From contig NZ_JAKGSB010000006.1 of NCBI RefSeq assembly GCF_021568905.1, forward strand, positions 186,001 to 250,000: DNA of 64,000 nt, in the 5' to 3' direction. Shown here piece by piece: positions 42,302 through 51,198 of this stretch (position 1 is its first letter; each line of letters starts with the position of its first letter). The notes under the pieces were generated by a model. It was not told the DNA's origin. It ran no database searches and saw nothing but the letters and a program-made list of their open reading frames with translations. The stretch is from Zavarzinia marina (GTDB taxonomy: Bacteria; Pseudomonadota; Alphaproteobacteria; Zavarziniales; Zavarziniaceae). The position numbers and the translations under genes are program-made.

Positions 42302-42979
42302 CTATCGCTCGTCCGGCAGCAGGGCCAGGGTCTCGGGCGAGGGCGGCTGTGCCAGCATGCCTTCCAGGGTGTCGATCAGGTTCTGATGGGCCATGGCGCC
42401 GGTCCAGTCGGGCGGCCAGAAGGCCGGCGCACGCTCCGCCAGCGCGCGCGACGACAGGAAGGCGAAGGCATGCAGCATGGCGAGACGCAGGCGGTGCGTC
42501 ATGATCAGGGGCGGCAGGTCCGGCAGCAGGCGCCGCAGATGGACGAGGCAGCGCCGCGTCGCCGTGTCGAGATCGATATGGATCGCCTCGAACAGCAGTT
42601 CGCGATGGCTGGCCATGACCTGGTCGAGGAAGACGTTGCCGGTCTCGCCGACCGCGCCCAGCGTCTCGCCCGACGGCATTTCGACCAGGATGGCCAGCAC
42701 GTCCCGAAGCGTGCGGGGCCCGCCGGCCGCCTCCATGGCGTCGACGCGGCGGTTGCGCTCGACCTCGATCACGGCCGCCGTATCGGCGATCAATTCGCCG
42801 ATCAGGGCTTCCTTCGAGCGGAAGTAGTAGTTCACCGAACCGGCGTTCTTCTGCCCCGCCGCACGGGTGATGTCGCGGATCGAGACCGCGTCGATACCCT
42901 GTTCGGCGAACAGGCGCAGCGCCGCCTGCTTGATCCTTTCCCGCGTGTCTTCGCCTCGCGGCGACCGTTCCTCGATCAT
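42302..42979 (-). CDS. TetR family transcriptional regulator (P450-linked)
   Basis: 225 residues. The HTH is IKQAALRLFAEQGIDAVSIRD and GSVNYYFRSKEALIGE (residues 15-60). A C-terminal helical domain follows. It ends the minus-strand gene order P450 then TetR with 47 bases between. ATG 42979 opens a standard-length protein. The likely target is the palindrome at 44348-44364 in the P450 promoter. Ligand unknown; possibly the P450 substrate. Confidence 0.9.
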   Translation of the reverse strand: MIEERSPRGEDTRERIKQAALRLFAEQGIDAVSIRDITRAAGQKNAGSVNYYFRSKEALIGELIADTAAVIEVERNRRVDAMEAAGGPRTLRDVLAILVEMPSGETLGAVGETGNVFLDQVMASHRELLFEAIHIDLDTATRRCLVHLRRLLPDLPPLIMTHRLRLAMLHAFAFLSSRALAERAPAFWPPDWTGAMAHQNLIDTLEGMLAQPPSPETLALLPDER

Positions 42980-43026
42980 GCTTCGATCTGCGCTCGCTCC
43001 ACCGCTCGGGACAGGGGTGACCGCCG

Positions 43027-44301
43027 TCAGGCGGCGGCGAATCGAATGGGCAGGACCTTCGGCCCGTTGACGAAGCTAGCCTGCGACATTTCCGGTTGTC
43101 CCGCCAGTTCGATCGACTTTATCCGCGGTAGCAACTCCTCGAACAGGATGCGCATCTCCATCTTGGCCAGATGCTGGCCGAGGCAGAGATGGGCGCCATA
43201 GCCGAAGGCGAGATGCCTGTTCGGCTTGCGGTCGACGCGGAATTCGAAGGGATCCTCGAACACCGTCTCGTCGCGATTGCCGGAGGCATAGCAGAGCATG
43301 AGCCAGTCGCCCCTGGCGATCTTCCGGCCCGCCAGTTCCGTGTCCTCGGTCGCCGAGCGCATGAAGGTCTTCACCGGCGTGGTCCAGCGGATCGCCTCGT
43401 CGACGAGACCGGGGATCAGGCTGGGATCCGCCTTCACCTTGGCGAATTCGGCCGGCCGCTCGGCCAGCGCCCAGATGGCGCCGGCGGTCGAGGACGAGGT
43501 GGTGTCGTGGCCGGCCGTGGCGACGATGATGTAATAGCTCGTCGCCTCGAAGTCCGAGATCGGCTGGCCGTCGATCAGGCCGGTCGCGATCACCGTCGCC
43601 AGATCCTCGCGCGGGTGGGCGCGGCGATCGTCGGAGATTACACGGAAGTAACTCTCGAAGTCGTCTACCGTCGCCTTCACCATGGTGAAGATCTGCTCCG
43701 GCGTCATCATCGCCATCATCATGCGGGCCTGGTCGGGATCCTGGGCGCCGAACAATTCCTGGGTCAGGCGCAGCATGCGCGGCTCGTCCTCGGCCGGAAC
43801 CCCCAGGATCTCCATCACCACGTGAAGCGGATAGCCGAGCGCCACGTCGGCGACGAAATCGCATTCGCCGTCGCGCGCCAGGAAGCGGTCGACCGCCTCG
43901 CGGGCGATGACGCGCACCCGCTCCTCCAGCCGGCGCAGGTTCTGCGGCATGAACCAGGATTGGGTCAGGGCCCGGTATTTCGGATGGTCCGGCGCATCCA
44001 TGTGGATCAGGGTGCGGATCATATGGGGGCTGCCGCCGGTCACCTTGCGCACGAAGGCGTCCCCCTCGCGGTCGATGATGGTGGGGGAGCGGTCACCACT
44101 GTGGAACAGCGCGTTCTGGCGGCTGACCTCGAGGAGATCGGCATGGCGCGTGACCGCCCAGAAGGGATCGAAACCCTCCGGCTCCGCCACCGCGAGCGGC
44201 ATGTTGGCGCGCAGCCAGGTGTAGGATTCATGCATCTTGCCGGCATCGCCGAAGACGACCGGATCGACCAGGCTGTTGGCGATTTCCTGTGGAATCCTCA
44301 T
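43027..44301 (-). CDS. Cytochrome P450
   Basis: 424-residue soluble bacterial P450. The I-helix oxygen-binding motif is AGHDTTSS (near residue 261), the ExxR motif EAIR (near 307), and the heme-thiolate loop FGYGAHLCLGQHLA (Cys near 371). The overall pattern, including EMRILFEELLPR and FVNGPKVLPIRF at the C-terminus, resembles CYP108/CYP111-like terpenoid hydroxylases; this assignment is tentative. GGGGGAGGAAG precedes ATG 44301. Electrons would come from the divergently encoded reductase and ferredoxin. Confidence 0.94.
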   Translation of the reverse strand: MRIPQEIANSLVDPVVFGDAGKMHESYTWLRANMPLAVAEPEGFDPFWAVTRHADLLEVSRQNALFHSGDRSPTIIDREGDAFVRKVTGGSPHMIRTLIHMDAPDHPKYRALTQSWFMPQNLRRLEERVRVIAREAVDRFLARDGECDFVADVALGYPLHVVMEILGVPAEDEPRMLRLTQELFGAQDPDQARMMMAMMTPEQIFTMVKATVDDFESYFRVISDDRRAHPREDLATVIATGLIDGQPISDFEATSYYIIVATAGHDTTSSSTAGAIWALAERPAEFAKVKADPSLIPGLVDEAIRWTTPVKTFMRSATEDTELAGRKIARGDWLMLCYASGNRDETVFEDPFEFRVDRKPNRHLAFGYGAHLCLGQHLAKMEMRILFEELLPRIKSIELAGQPEMSQASFVNGPKVLPIRFAAA

Positions 44302-44347
44302 GGCTTCCTCCCCCTCTCGGCCGGCTCTCGATTTGGCTTGGCCTTTG

Positions 44348-44364
44348 TTAATACGTTGTTTTAA
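44348..44364. promoter_or_regulatory. Imperfect 17-bp palindrome, TetR operator candidate
   Basis: TTAATACGTTGTTTTAA has symmetric matches at TTAA.AC...GT.TTAA. It covers the -10 box and the expected transcription start of the P450 gene, so a bound repressor would block it. Confidence 0.5.
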
Positions 44365-44389
44365 TATATCACGGAATGCGCCGGGGCAA
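44361..44389 (-). promoter_or_regulatory. Predicted sigma-70 promoter of the P450 gene
   Basis: On the minus strand, TTGCCC (44384-44389) and TATTAA (44361-44366) are 17 bases apart. Each matches consensus at 4/6. Transcription would begin near 44354, giving a leader of about 50 bases. Confidence 0.5.
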
Positions 44390-44696
44390 GCCGTCGCGAC
44401 GAGAATTCCGCCATTGCGGCGGCAGAAGGGAACGGCGCCTTTCCGGCAGGGCGCCGATGCGCGACGACCGGGCAAATCGGCCGGCTTGCGGGTTCGAGGC
44501 GGAATTGGCTATTCCCGCCACAAGCCATTCGCGCATATATATCGCCACCATCGCCGCCATCGGATCATCGAAGGCGCGGCGGAAATCCGGATGCGCAAGG
44601 TTGCCGCGTATTCGTTCGGGTAGATGAGCCCGCGACGGAAAGAATTCGAATCCCCGTGATGAATCGTCCGTCGCCGTAGGGGAGGAGTATTGCAGG

Positions 44697-46282
<1,586 letters not shown>

Positions 46283-46302
46283 GCCCCATTCGGCCCTCGT
46301 CT

Positions 46303-47457
46303 TCAGCCGAGGCGGTCCGCCACCTCGGCCACGGCGCAGGTGATGTGATAGAGGCTGCTGGCCCGCGTCGGCTCGATCATCGGCTTGCCGTCGGCGCCGA
46401 TATGCTCGTACCAGGCGCCGGCCACCGGATGCTCGAAGAAGCGCATCAGGCCCCGTAGCGCGGCGGCGGCCCTTCCGGCCGCCGCGTCGCGTTCGGCATC
46501 GTCGTCCGCCAGCGCCATGGCCAGGCAATGGGCCTTGGTGCGTTCCGTCTGCGGCCAGAGCCGGCAGCGGTCGTCGCGGATCGACAGGTCCCGGTTCAAT
46601 TCGTTGATGGCGAGGCCACCCACCGCATCCACCCCCGGCCCCTCGCCCACCGCGATCAGCCGGCGCGCCGCCGAAAGCGCGTCGTCGCGACGGCGCAGGC
46701 GGCCCCAGCGCAGCAAGAGCCAGGCCCATTCGAACTGATGGCCGGGTTCGACCACGTCGTCCGGCGGCGTGTCGATGCGGATCCAGTCGCCGTCGAAATA
46801 TTCCCGCAAGGCCCCCGTCCCGGGATCGAGGAAGGTGGCGAGGCAAAGCTCGGCAATCTCGTCCGCCAGGGCCATCCAGGCCGGATCGTCGGAAATCGCG
46901 GCCCAGGCGAGGCTCGCCTCCAACATGTGCATGTGGGGATTGGCCTTCAGCGGCAGGCTGCGGGGGCGGCTTTCCTCGAAGCCGGCGCGGGGATGGGCGA
47001 AACCCGCCTGCATCCGCCCGCGAATGCCTTCCGCCAGGGCCTCCAGATCCGCCGCCTTCTCCCCGACCGAGGCAGCCGCCGCCAGCCCGAAGAGGACGAA
47101 GGCGTGGTCATAGAGGTCGAAACCATCGTCCAGCACCGTGCCCGTCTCGTCGGTGGTGCGGATGACGAGCCCGGCGGGGCTGACGAAACGGTCCAGCCCC
47201 TTGATGCCATGGCGCAGGATCGCCCGTGCCGGCCCGGGCCAGCCCAGCTTTTCCGCCGTGGCGAAGGCATAGATCTGGCGCCCGGTCACCCGTGCCCTGC
47301 GCGGCTCGGCCAGGATCGCGCCATCGGGCGCCAGCTTCTCGATGAAACCGCCGTGCTCGAAATCCGTGCCCCGCGTCGACCAGAGCGGCAGGGCCCGGTC
47401 GAACAGCCAGGCCCTGATGTCGGCGAAGGCCGCCGCCAGGTCCGCGCGGCCGCTCAC
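46303..47457 (-). CDS. AGE family epimerase/isomerase
   Basis: 384 residues with the (alpha/alpha)6 barrel of N-acylglucosamine 2-epimerase/mannose isomerases. Landmarks are GRQIYAFATAEKLGW (near 55), NPHMHMLEASLAWA (near 175; catalytic His pair), and EPGHQFEWAWLLLRWG (near 240). Members interconvert mannose and fructose or epimerise GlcNAc. GTG 47457 overlaps the upstream stop (GTGA). Next to manC and GDP-heptose genes, it may supply mannose units; the exact sugar is uncertain. Confidence 0.88.
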   Translation of the reverse strand: MSGRADLAAAFADIRAWLFDRALPLWSTRGTDFEHGGFIEKLAPDGAILAEPRRARVTGRQIYAFATAEKLGWPGPARAILRHGIKGLDRFVSPAGLVIRTTDETGTVLDDGFDLYDHAFVLFGLAAAASVGEKAADLEALAEGIRGRMQAGFAHPRAGFEESRPRSLPLKANPHMHMLEASLAWAAISDDPAWMALADEIAELCLATFLDPGTGALREYFDGDWIRIDTPPDDVVEPGHQFEWAWLLLRWGRLRRRDDALSAARRLIAVGEGPGVDAVGGLAINELNRDLSIRDDRCRLWPQTERTKAHCLAMALADDDAERDAAAGRAAAALRGLMRFFEHPVAGAWYEHIGADGKPMIEPTRASSLYHITCAVAEVADRLG

Positions 47458-48683
47458 GGCGCTTTCCCCGCCGTCAGGAGGCCGCGGGCGAAATCGGCCA
47501 GATTGCCGCCCGCGAACAGATGCGCCTCGATCCCCGCCGCCCGCGCCGCCGCCAGATCGCTCTCGCGGTCGCCGATCAGCAGGCTGCGGGCGCGGTCCAC
47601 CGGCCAGCGGTCCAGCAGGTCGAAGATCATGCCGGGTTCGGGCTTTCGCCGGTCGCTGGCGCGGCGGAAGGCTTCGACGCTCGCTTCCGGATGGAACGGG
47701 CAATGGCGCTCGTCGTCGATATGGGCGCCCCGTTCCGCAAGGCCGTCGCGGATGTGGCGGCGAAGCGCGAAATAATCCGCCTCGCCGTACATGCCCTTGC
47801 CGATGCCGGCCTGATTGGTGACGACGAAGACGTAGAAGCCCAGGCGGTTGGCGAGACGGATGGTTTCGGCCGCTCCCTCCACCCATTCGAAGCGGTCGAT
47901 GGTGCCGACATGGCCGTGGTCGATATTGATCACGCCGTCGCGGTCGAGGAACAGGGCGGGCTTGCGCCGGCGGGCCGGGATCTCCGTCTGGGCGCGGGCA
48001 TAGTCGGCGGGTATGCCGATGTCGAGGAAGTAACCTTCCGCGACATGGCCGATCAAGGCGCGTTCCGCGACCAGTTTCGGCATGGTGTCGCGCTCCAGGG
48101 AACACAGGGGTTCCAGGCGCTCGACCATGGCGCGGCGGAACAGATAGACCCCCGCATTGACCAGGGCCGGCGCGCCTTCGGCCGGCGCGGCGGCGGCGAA
48201 ATCGTCGATCCGGTCGCCGTCCAGGGTGACGACGCCGTAACGCCCCGCCGCGGGCAACGGGCGCAGGCTGAGGACGCCGAGCACGCCGTCGTCGTCCGGC
48301 AGGGCGGCGGCGACATCGGCCAGCGGGATGTCGAACCATGAATCGCCGTTGAACAGGAAGAACAGGTCGTCCAGCCGGTCGCGGGCGTGCCAGATGGCGC
48401 CGCCGGTGCCGGCCCGGTCCGGCTCGATCGCGATTTCGACCGATATGTCCATGCCGAGCTTCCTCGGCAGGGCGGCGGCGAAATCCCGTACCTGATCGGA
48501 GGCGAAGGCGGCCAGCAGCAGGAAGCGGCGCACGCCCTGGCGCGCGATCTCCTCGATCTGGATTTCCAGGAACGGCCGGCCGGCGACCGGCAGCAGGGGT
48601 TTCGGCGTATCGGCCGTGAGGCTGCCGAGGCGGCTGCCCAGGCCGCCGACGAGAATGACGGCCTGATCGGCCCGTGCCACCAT
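47454..48683 (-). CDS. Fusion of heptose-1-phosphate guanylyltransferase and heptose bisphosphatase
   Basis: 409 residues. Residues 1-225 are a nucleotidyltransferase (GGLGSRLGSLTADTPKPLLP), like HddC. Residues 240-409 are a HAD phosphatase like GmhB: FLDRDGVINIDHGHVG, VVTNQAGIGKGMY, zinc-type loop HCPFHPE, IGDRESDLAAARAAGI. Together they would dephosphorylate heptose 1,7-bisphosphate and activate the 1-phosphate to GDP-D-glycero-alpha-D-manno-heptose. In other bacteria these are usually separate genes. It follows hddA by 13 bases and is coupled to the AGE gene. Confidence 0.88.
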   Translation of the reverse strand: MVARADQAVILVGGLGSRLGSLTADTPKPLLPVAGRPFLEIQIEEIARQGVRRFLLLAAFASDQVRDFAAALPRKLGMDISVEIAIEPDRAGTGGAIWHARDRLDDLFFLFNGDSWFDIPLADVAAALPDDDGVLGVLSLRPLPAAGRYGVVTLDGDRIDDFAAAAPAEGAPALVNAGVYLFRRAMVERLEPLCSLERDTMPKLVAERALIGHVAEGYFLDIGIPADYARAQTEIPARRRKPALFLDRDGVINIDHGHVGTIDRFEWVEGAAETIRLANRLGFYVFVVTNQAGIGKGMYGEADYFALRRHIRDGLAERGAHIDDERHCPFHPEASVEAFRRASDRRKPEPGMIFDLLDRWPVDRARSLLIGDRESDLAAARAAGIEAHLFAGGNLADFARGLLTAGKAP

Positions 48684-48696
48684 CCGCGTTCCGCCC

Positions 48697-49734
48697 CTAC
48701 AATTGCCAGGCTTGGCTGCCGACGTCGTTGAACTTCACCGGGCTGGACTGGCCGCCCGCATCGTTGAGGGCCTGCAGCAGCGAATAGCGGTTTTCCGGCT
48801 GCACCATGAAGAACATGAAGCCGCCGCCGCCGGCGCCGGAAACCTTGCCGCCCTCCGCCCCGTGCTTGAAGGCGATGCGGAACAATTCGTCGATCCGGTC
48901 GGTGGAAACGCCGGTCGCCGTCGCCTGCTTGGCCTTCCAGGATTCGTTCAGGATGTCCGCCATGCGCCGCAGATTGCCGACCAGAAGGGCGCGCTTCATC
49001 TCGACCGCGTCGATCTTCAGCTTCTGCATGGCGTCGATGGTCTTGGCGCTGGCGGTATTGAGGCCCGCCTGCTGGCGGTCGATGATCTCGGCCGAGGCGC
49101 GGGAGCGCCCCGAGAAACAGACCACGAGGGAGCTCTCGAGCTCGTTCACCACCGCTTCGGAGACACGCAGCGGGTTCACGATCACCCGGTCGTCCGCCAG
49201 GAATTCGATGAAGTTGATGCCGCCGAAGGCCGCCGCGTATTGATCCTGGCGCCCGCCCGCGAGACCGAGGTCGATACGCTCGATCTCGAACGCCAGATGC
49301 GCGACGTCGTATTTGCCGAGCGGCGCGCCCATCACTTCGCGAAAGGCATCGACCAGCGCGACGACGAGGGCCGAGGAGGAGCCGAGGCCGGAGCCCGCCG
49401 GCGCGTCGACCGTGGTCTTGATGGTCATGGGCCAGATATCGCCGCCGCCGAAGTCCGCCACCATGCGCTCGTAGACGCCGCGATGCAGGAGCAGCCTGGC
49501 ATCCGCCATGGGCTGGCCGATCTCGAACGTCTCCGAATAGCCGATGTCGTCGGACTGGAAGCAGACCTTGCCGTCGGTGCGCGGCAGGATCGAGGCGAAG
49601 GCATAACGCTCGATCGTCGCGTTCAGGACGGCGCCGCCGAACCGATCGCAGAAGGGGGACAGATCGGTGCCGCCCCCGGCGAGGCCGAGGCGCAGGGGCG
49701 CGCGGGCCCGTGTCTTTCGATAGTCGGAAGCCAT
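48697..49734 (-). CDS. hddA: D-glycero-alpha-D-manno-heptose 7-phosphate kinase
   Basis: 345-residue GHMP kinase. The N-terminal motif RAPLRLGLAGGGTDLSPF is typical of HddA. The ATP loop is GSGLGSSSALVVAL (near residue 108), and the third motif is KVSGAGGGGFMFF (near 303). It phosphorylates heptose 7-phosphate at C1. A sedoheptulose isomerase (GmhA) is absent from the window. Part of the minus-strand operon manC-hddA-hddC/gmhB-AGE, with 26 bases to manC. Confidence 0.92.
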   Translation of the reverse strand: MASDYRKTRARAPLRLGLAGGGTDLSPFCDRFGGAVLNATIERYAFASILPRTDGKVCFQSDDIGYSETFEIGQPMADARLLLHRGVYERMVADFGGGDIWPMTIKTTVDAPAGSGLGSSSALVVALVDAFREVMGAPLGKYDVAHLAFEIERIDLGLAGGRQDQYAAAFGGINFIEFLADDRVIVNPLRVSEAVVNELESSLVVCFSGRSRASAEIIDRQQAGLNTASAKTIDAMQKLKIDAVEMKRALLVGNLRRMADILNESWKAKQATATGVSTDRIDELFRIAFKHGAEGGKVSGAGGGGFMFFMVQPENRYSLLQALNDAGGQSSPVKFNDVGSQAWQL

Positions 49735-49760
49735 GGCACCACCCCCCGGGGCGAAAGGGA

Positions 49761-50810
49761 TCAGAGAACTTCCTTCAGGCGCACGGCCTGGTCGATCCTG
49801 GTGACCAGCACGCCGGACGCGCTGACCACGACCGCCAGATCCTCCACCCCCAGGATGCGCACGGGCAGACCGTCGGAGATGATGATGTTGTTGCGCGCAT
49901 CGCGCATGCGCACGTCGCCGATGGTGACGTTGCCGACCTCGCATTTCGGCAGTTCGACATAGGCCGCCTGCCAGTTGCCGAGGTCGGACCAGCCGCAGGA
50001 CAGCGGCACAGTCACCACCCTGTCCGCCCGTTCGAACAGGGCGTAGTCGATGGAATTCTTGGGCGCCGAGGCGAAGGCTTCGGCATCGAGGATATAGGAG
50101 CCGGACAGCGGGCCGGGCACCGCCTCGACGACGGCCCGCGTGGCCGCGTCCAGGATCTCCTTCATGTGCTTTTCCGCCTCGGCCAGGAAGCCCTTGGCGG
50201 TCAGCACGAACATGCCGGCGTTCCAGTCGAAGCGGCCGGACGCGAGATAGGTGACGGCCGTGGTGATGTCCGGCTTCTCGTGGAAGCTGGCGACCGAGAA
50301 GGCGCCGTCGTGGCCGTCGAGGGCATCGCCGCGCTCGACATAGCCGAATTCCGTCGCCGGCCGGTCCGGCGCGATGCCGAAGGTGACGAGATGATCGGCG
50401 AGAGCGGCGACCGACGCCACCTTCAGCGCCGCATTGAACGCCGCCTCGTCACGGATCAACTGGTCGGAGGGAAAGATCCCGATCGGCACGTTGGCGCCGT
50501 GATGGCGGGCCACCCAGGCGACGGCGGCGGCGATCGCGGCGGCGGAATCCCGGCGCTGCGGCTCCAGCAGGATGGTGCCCTCGTCGAGGCCGATCTCCGC
50601 CAGTTGCTCGCGCACCACCGTCTCGTGGACCGTATTGCAGATGATGAGGGGGGCCGCCGCGCCGGGCACCGCGAGACGCTTGACCGTGATCTGGAACAGG
50701 CTGCGGTCCTGCCAGATCTTCAGGAATTGTTTCGGCATCATGTCGGTGGAGAGTGGCCAGAAACGGGTCCCCGACCCACCGCACAGAATGACCGGAACCA
50801 GACCTGTCAT
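49761..50810 (-). CDS. manC: Mannose-1-phosphate guanylyltransferase
   Basis: 349 residues. Makes GDP-mannose from mannose 1-phosphate and GTP. The signature is LCGGSGTRFWPLSTDMMPKQ (residues 9-28), followed by FPSDQLI, FHEKPD and DWNAGMFVL. Only the pyrophosphorylase part is present; the C-terminal isomerase domain of bifunctional ManC/AlgA is absent. GAGGTG precedes ATG 50810. First gene of its operon. Confidence 0.92.
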   Translation of the reverse strand: MTGLVPVILCGGSGTRFWPLSTDMMPKQFLKIWQDRSLFQITVKRLAVPGAAAPLIICNTVHETVVREQLAEIGLDEGTILLEPQRRDSAAAIAAAVAWVARHHGANVPIGIFPSDQLIRDEAAFNAALKVASVAALADHLVTFGIAPDRPATEFGYVERGDALDGHDGAFSVASFHEKPDITTAVTYLASGRFDWNAGMFVLTAKGFLAEAEKHMKEILDAATRAVVEAVPGPLSGSYILDAEAFASAPKNSIDYALFERADRVVTVPLSCGWSDLGNWQAAYVELPKCEVGNVTIGDVRMRDARNNIIISDGLPVRILGVEDLAVVVSASGVLVTRIDQAVRLKEVL

Positions 50811-51198
50811 GATCGCACCTCGATAACCCGAACTCGTCCCCGGGCCCGAATTCCCCCCGGGCCCCAGATTCCGCCAGTCGCGGAAAGCGGGGGCACGCAG
50901 TTTCAACCGCCGGCCGTCGACCGTCCGGAAACCTGCGTCGAGTCCCCCATGGCCAAGGCAGCCTACACGCGCCGCTCCCAGATTGCCACCGGCGACCGGC
51001 CAACCTTGACCCCGCTCGGCGCCGCCCCCTATCATGCCGCGCTCGTGTTTCAGGAATACCGTCCCGGCGGCGGATCATCGTGACGGTCTCATTTCCAGCA
51101 CAAGGCCAGACTCCGGCGCCAAGCCAGACTCCGGCGCAAAGGCAAACTCCGGCACAAAGCCAAGCCACGCCGCGGAACGGCGGAGGGAGCCGTCGGCC
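50811..51198. other. Divergent region between manC and kpsC
   Basis: 388 bases without a credible gene. It contains the 18-bp tandem repeats at 51105-51158 and a strong SD (GGAGGGAG, about 51182) for kpsC. Promoters for both operons are expected here, but none stands out by eye. Confidence 0.6.
51105..51158. repeat. 18-bp tandem repeat, three copies
   Basis: Units at 51105-51122, 51123-51140 and 51141-51158, consensus GCCAGACTCCGGCGCAAA, the third with three changes. They lie 41 bases before the kpsC ATG. The 18-base length would keep frame with kpsC if translation began further upstream (repeat peptide PDSGAK). Confidence 0.85.

Larger units (their letters stand above)
44302..44696. other. 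Divergent control region of the P450 system
   Basis: 395 bases between the P450 and ferredoxin reductase starts. It holds the predicted P450 promoter and a 17-bp palindrome. The rest, toward the reductase gene, shows AT-rich spots such as CATATATATC (about 44535) but no convincing promoter; no additional gene is seen. Confidence 0.7.

Noticed and set aside
44480-44530. tRNA-like T-arm word (GGGTTCGAGGC) in the P450 control region
   Set aside because: No acceptor or anticodon stem can be paired with it.
51034-51198. N-terminal extension of KpsC through the 18-bp repeats
   Set aside because: It would add a low-complexity tail without a good start; GGAGGGAG supports 51199. It is kept only as an alternative.
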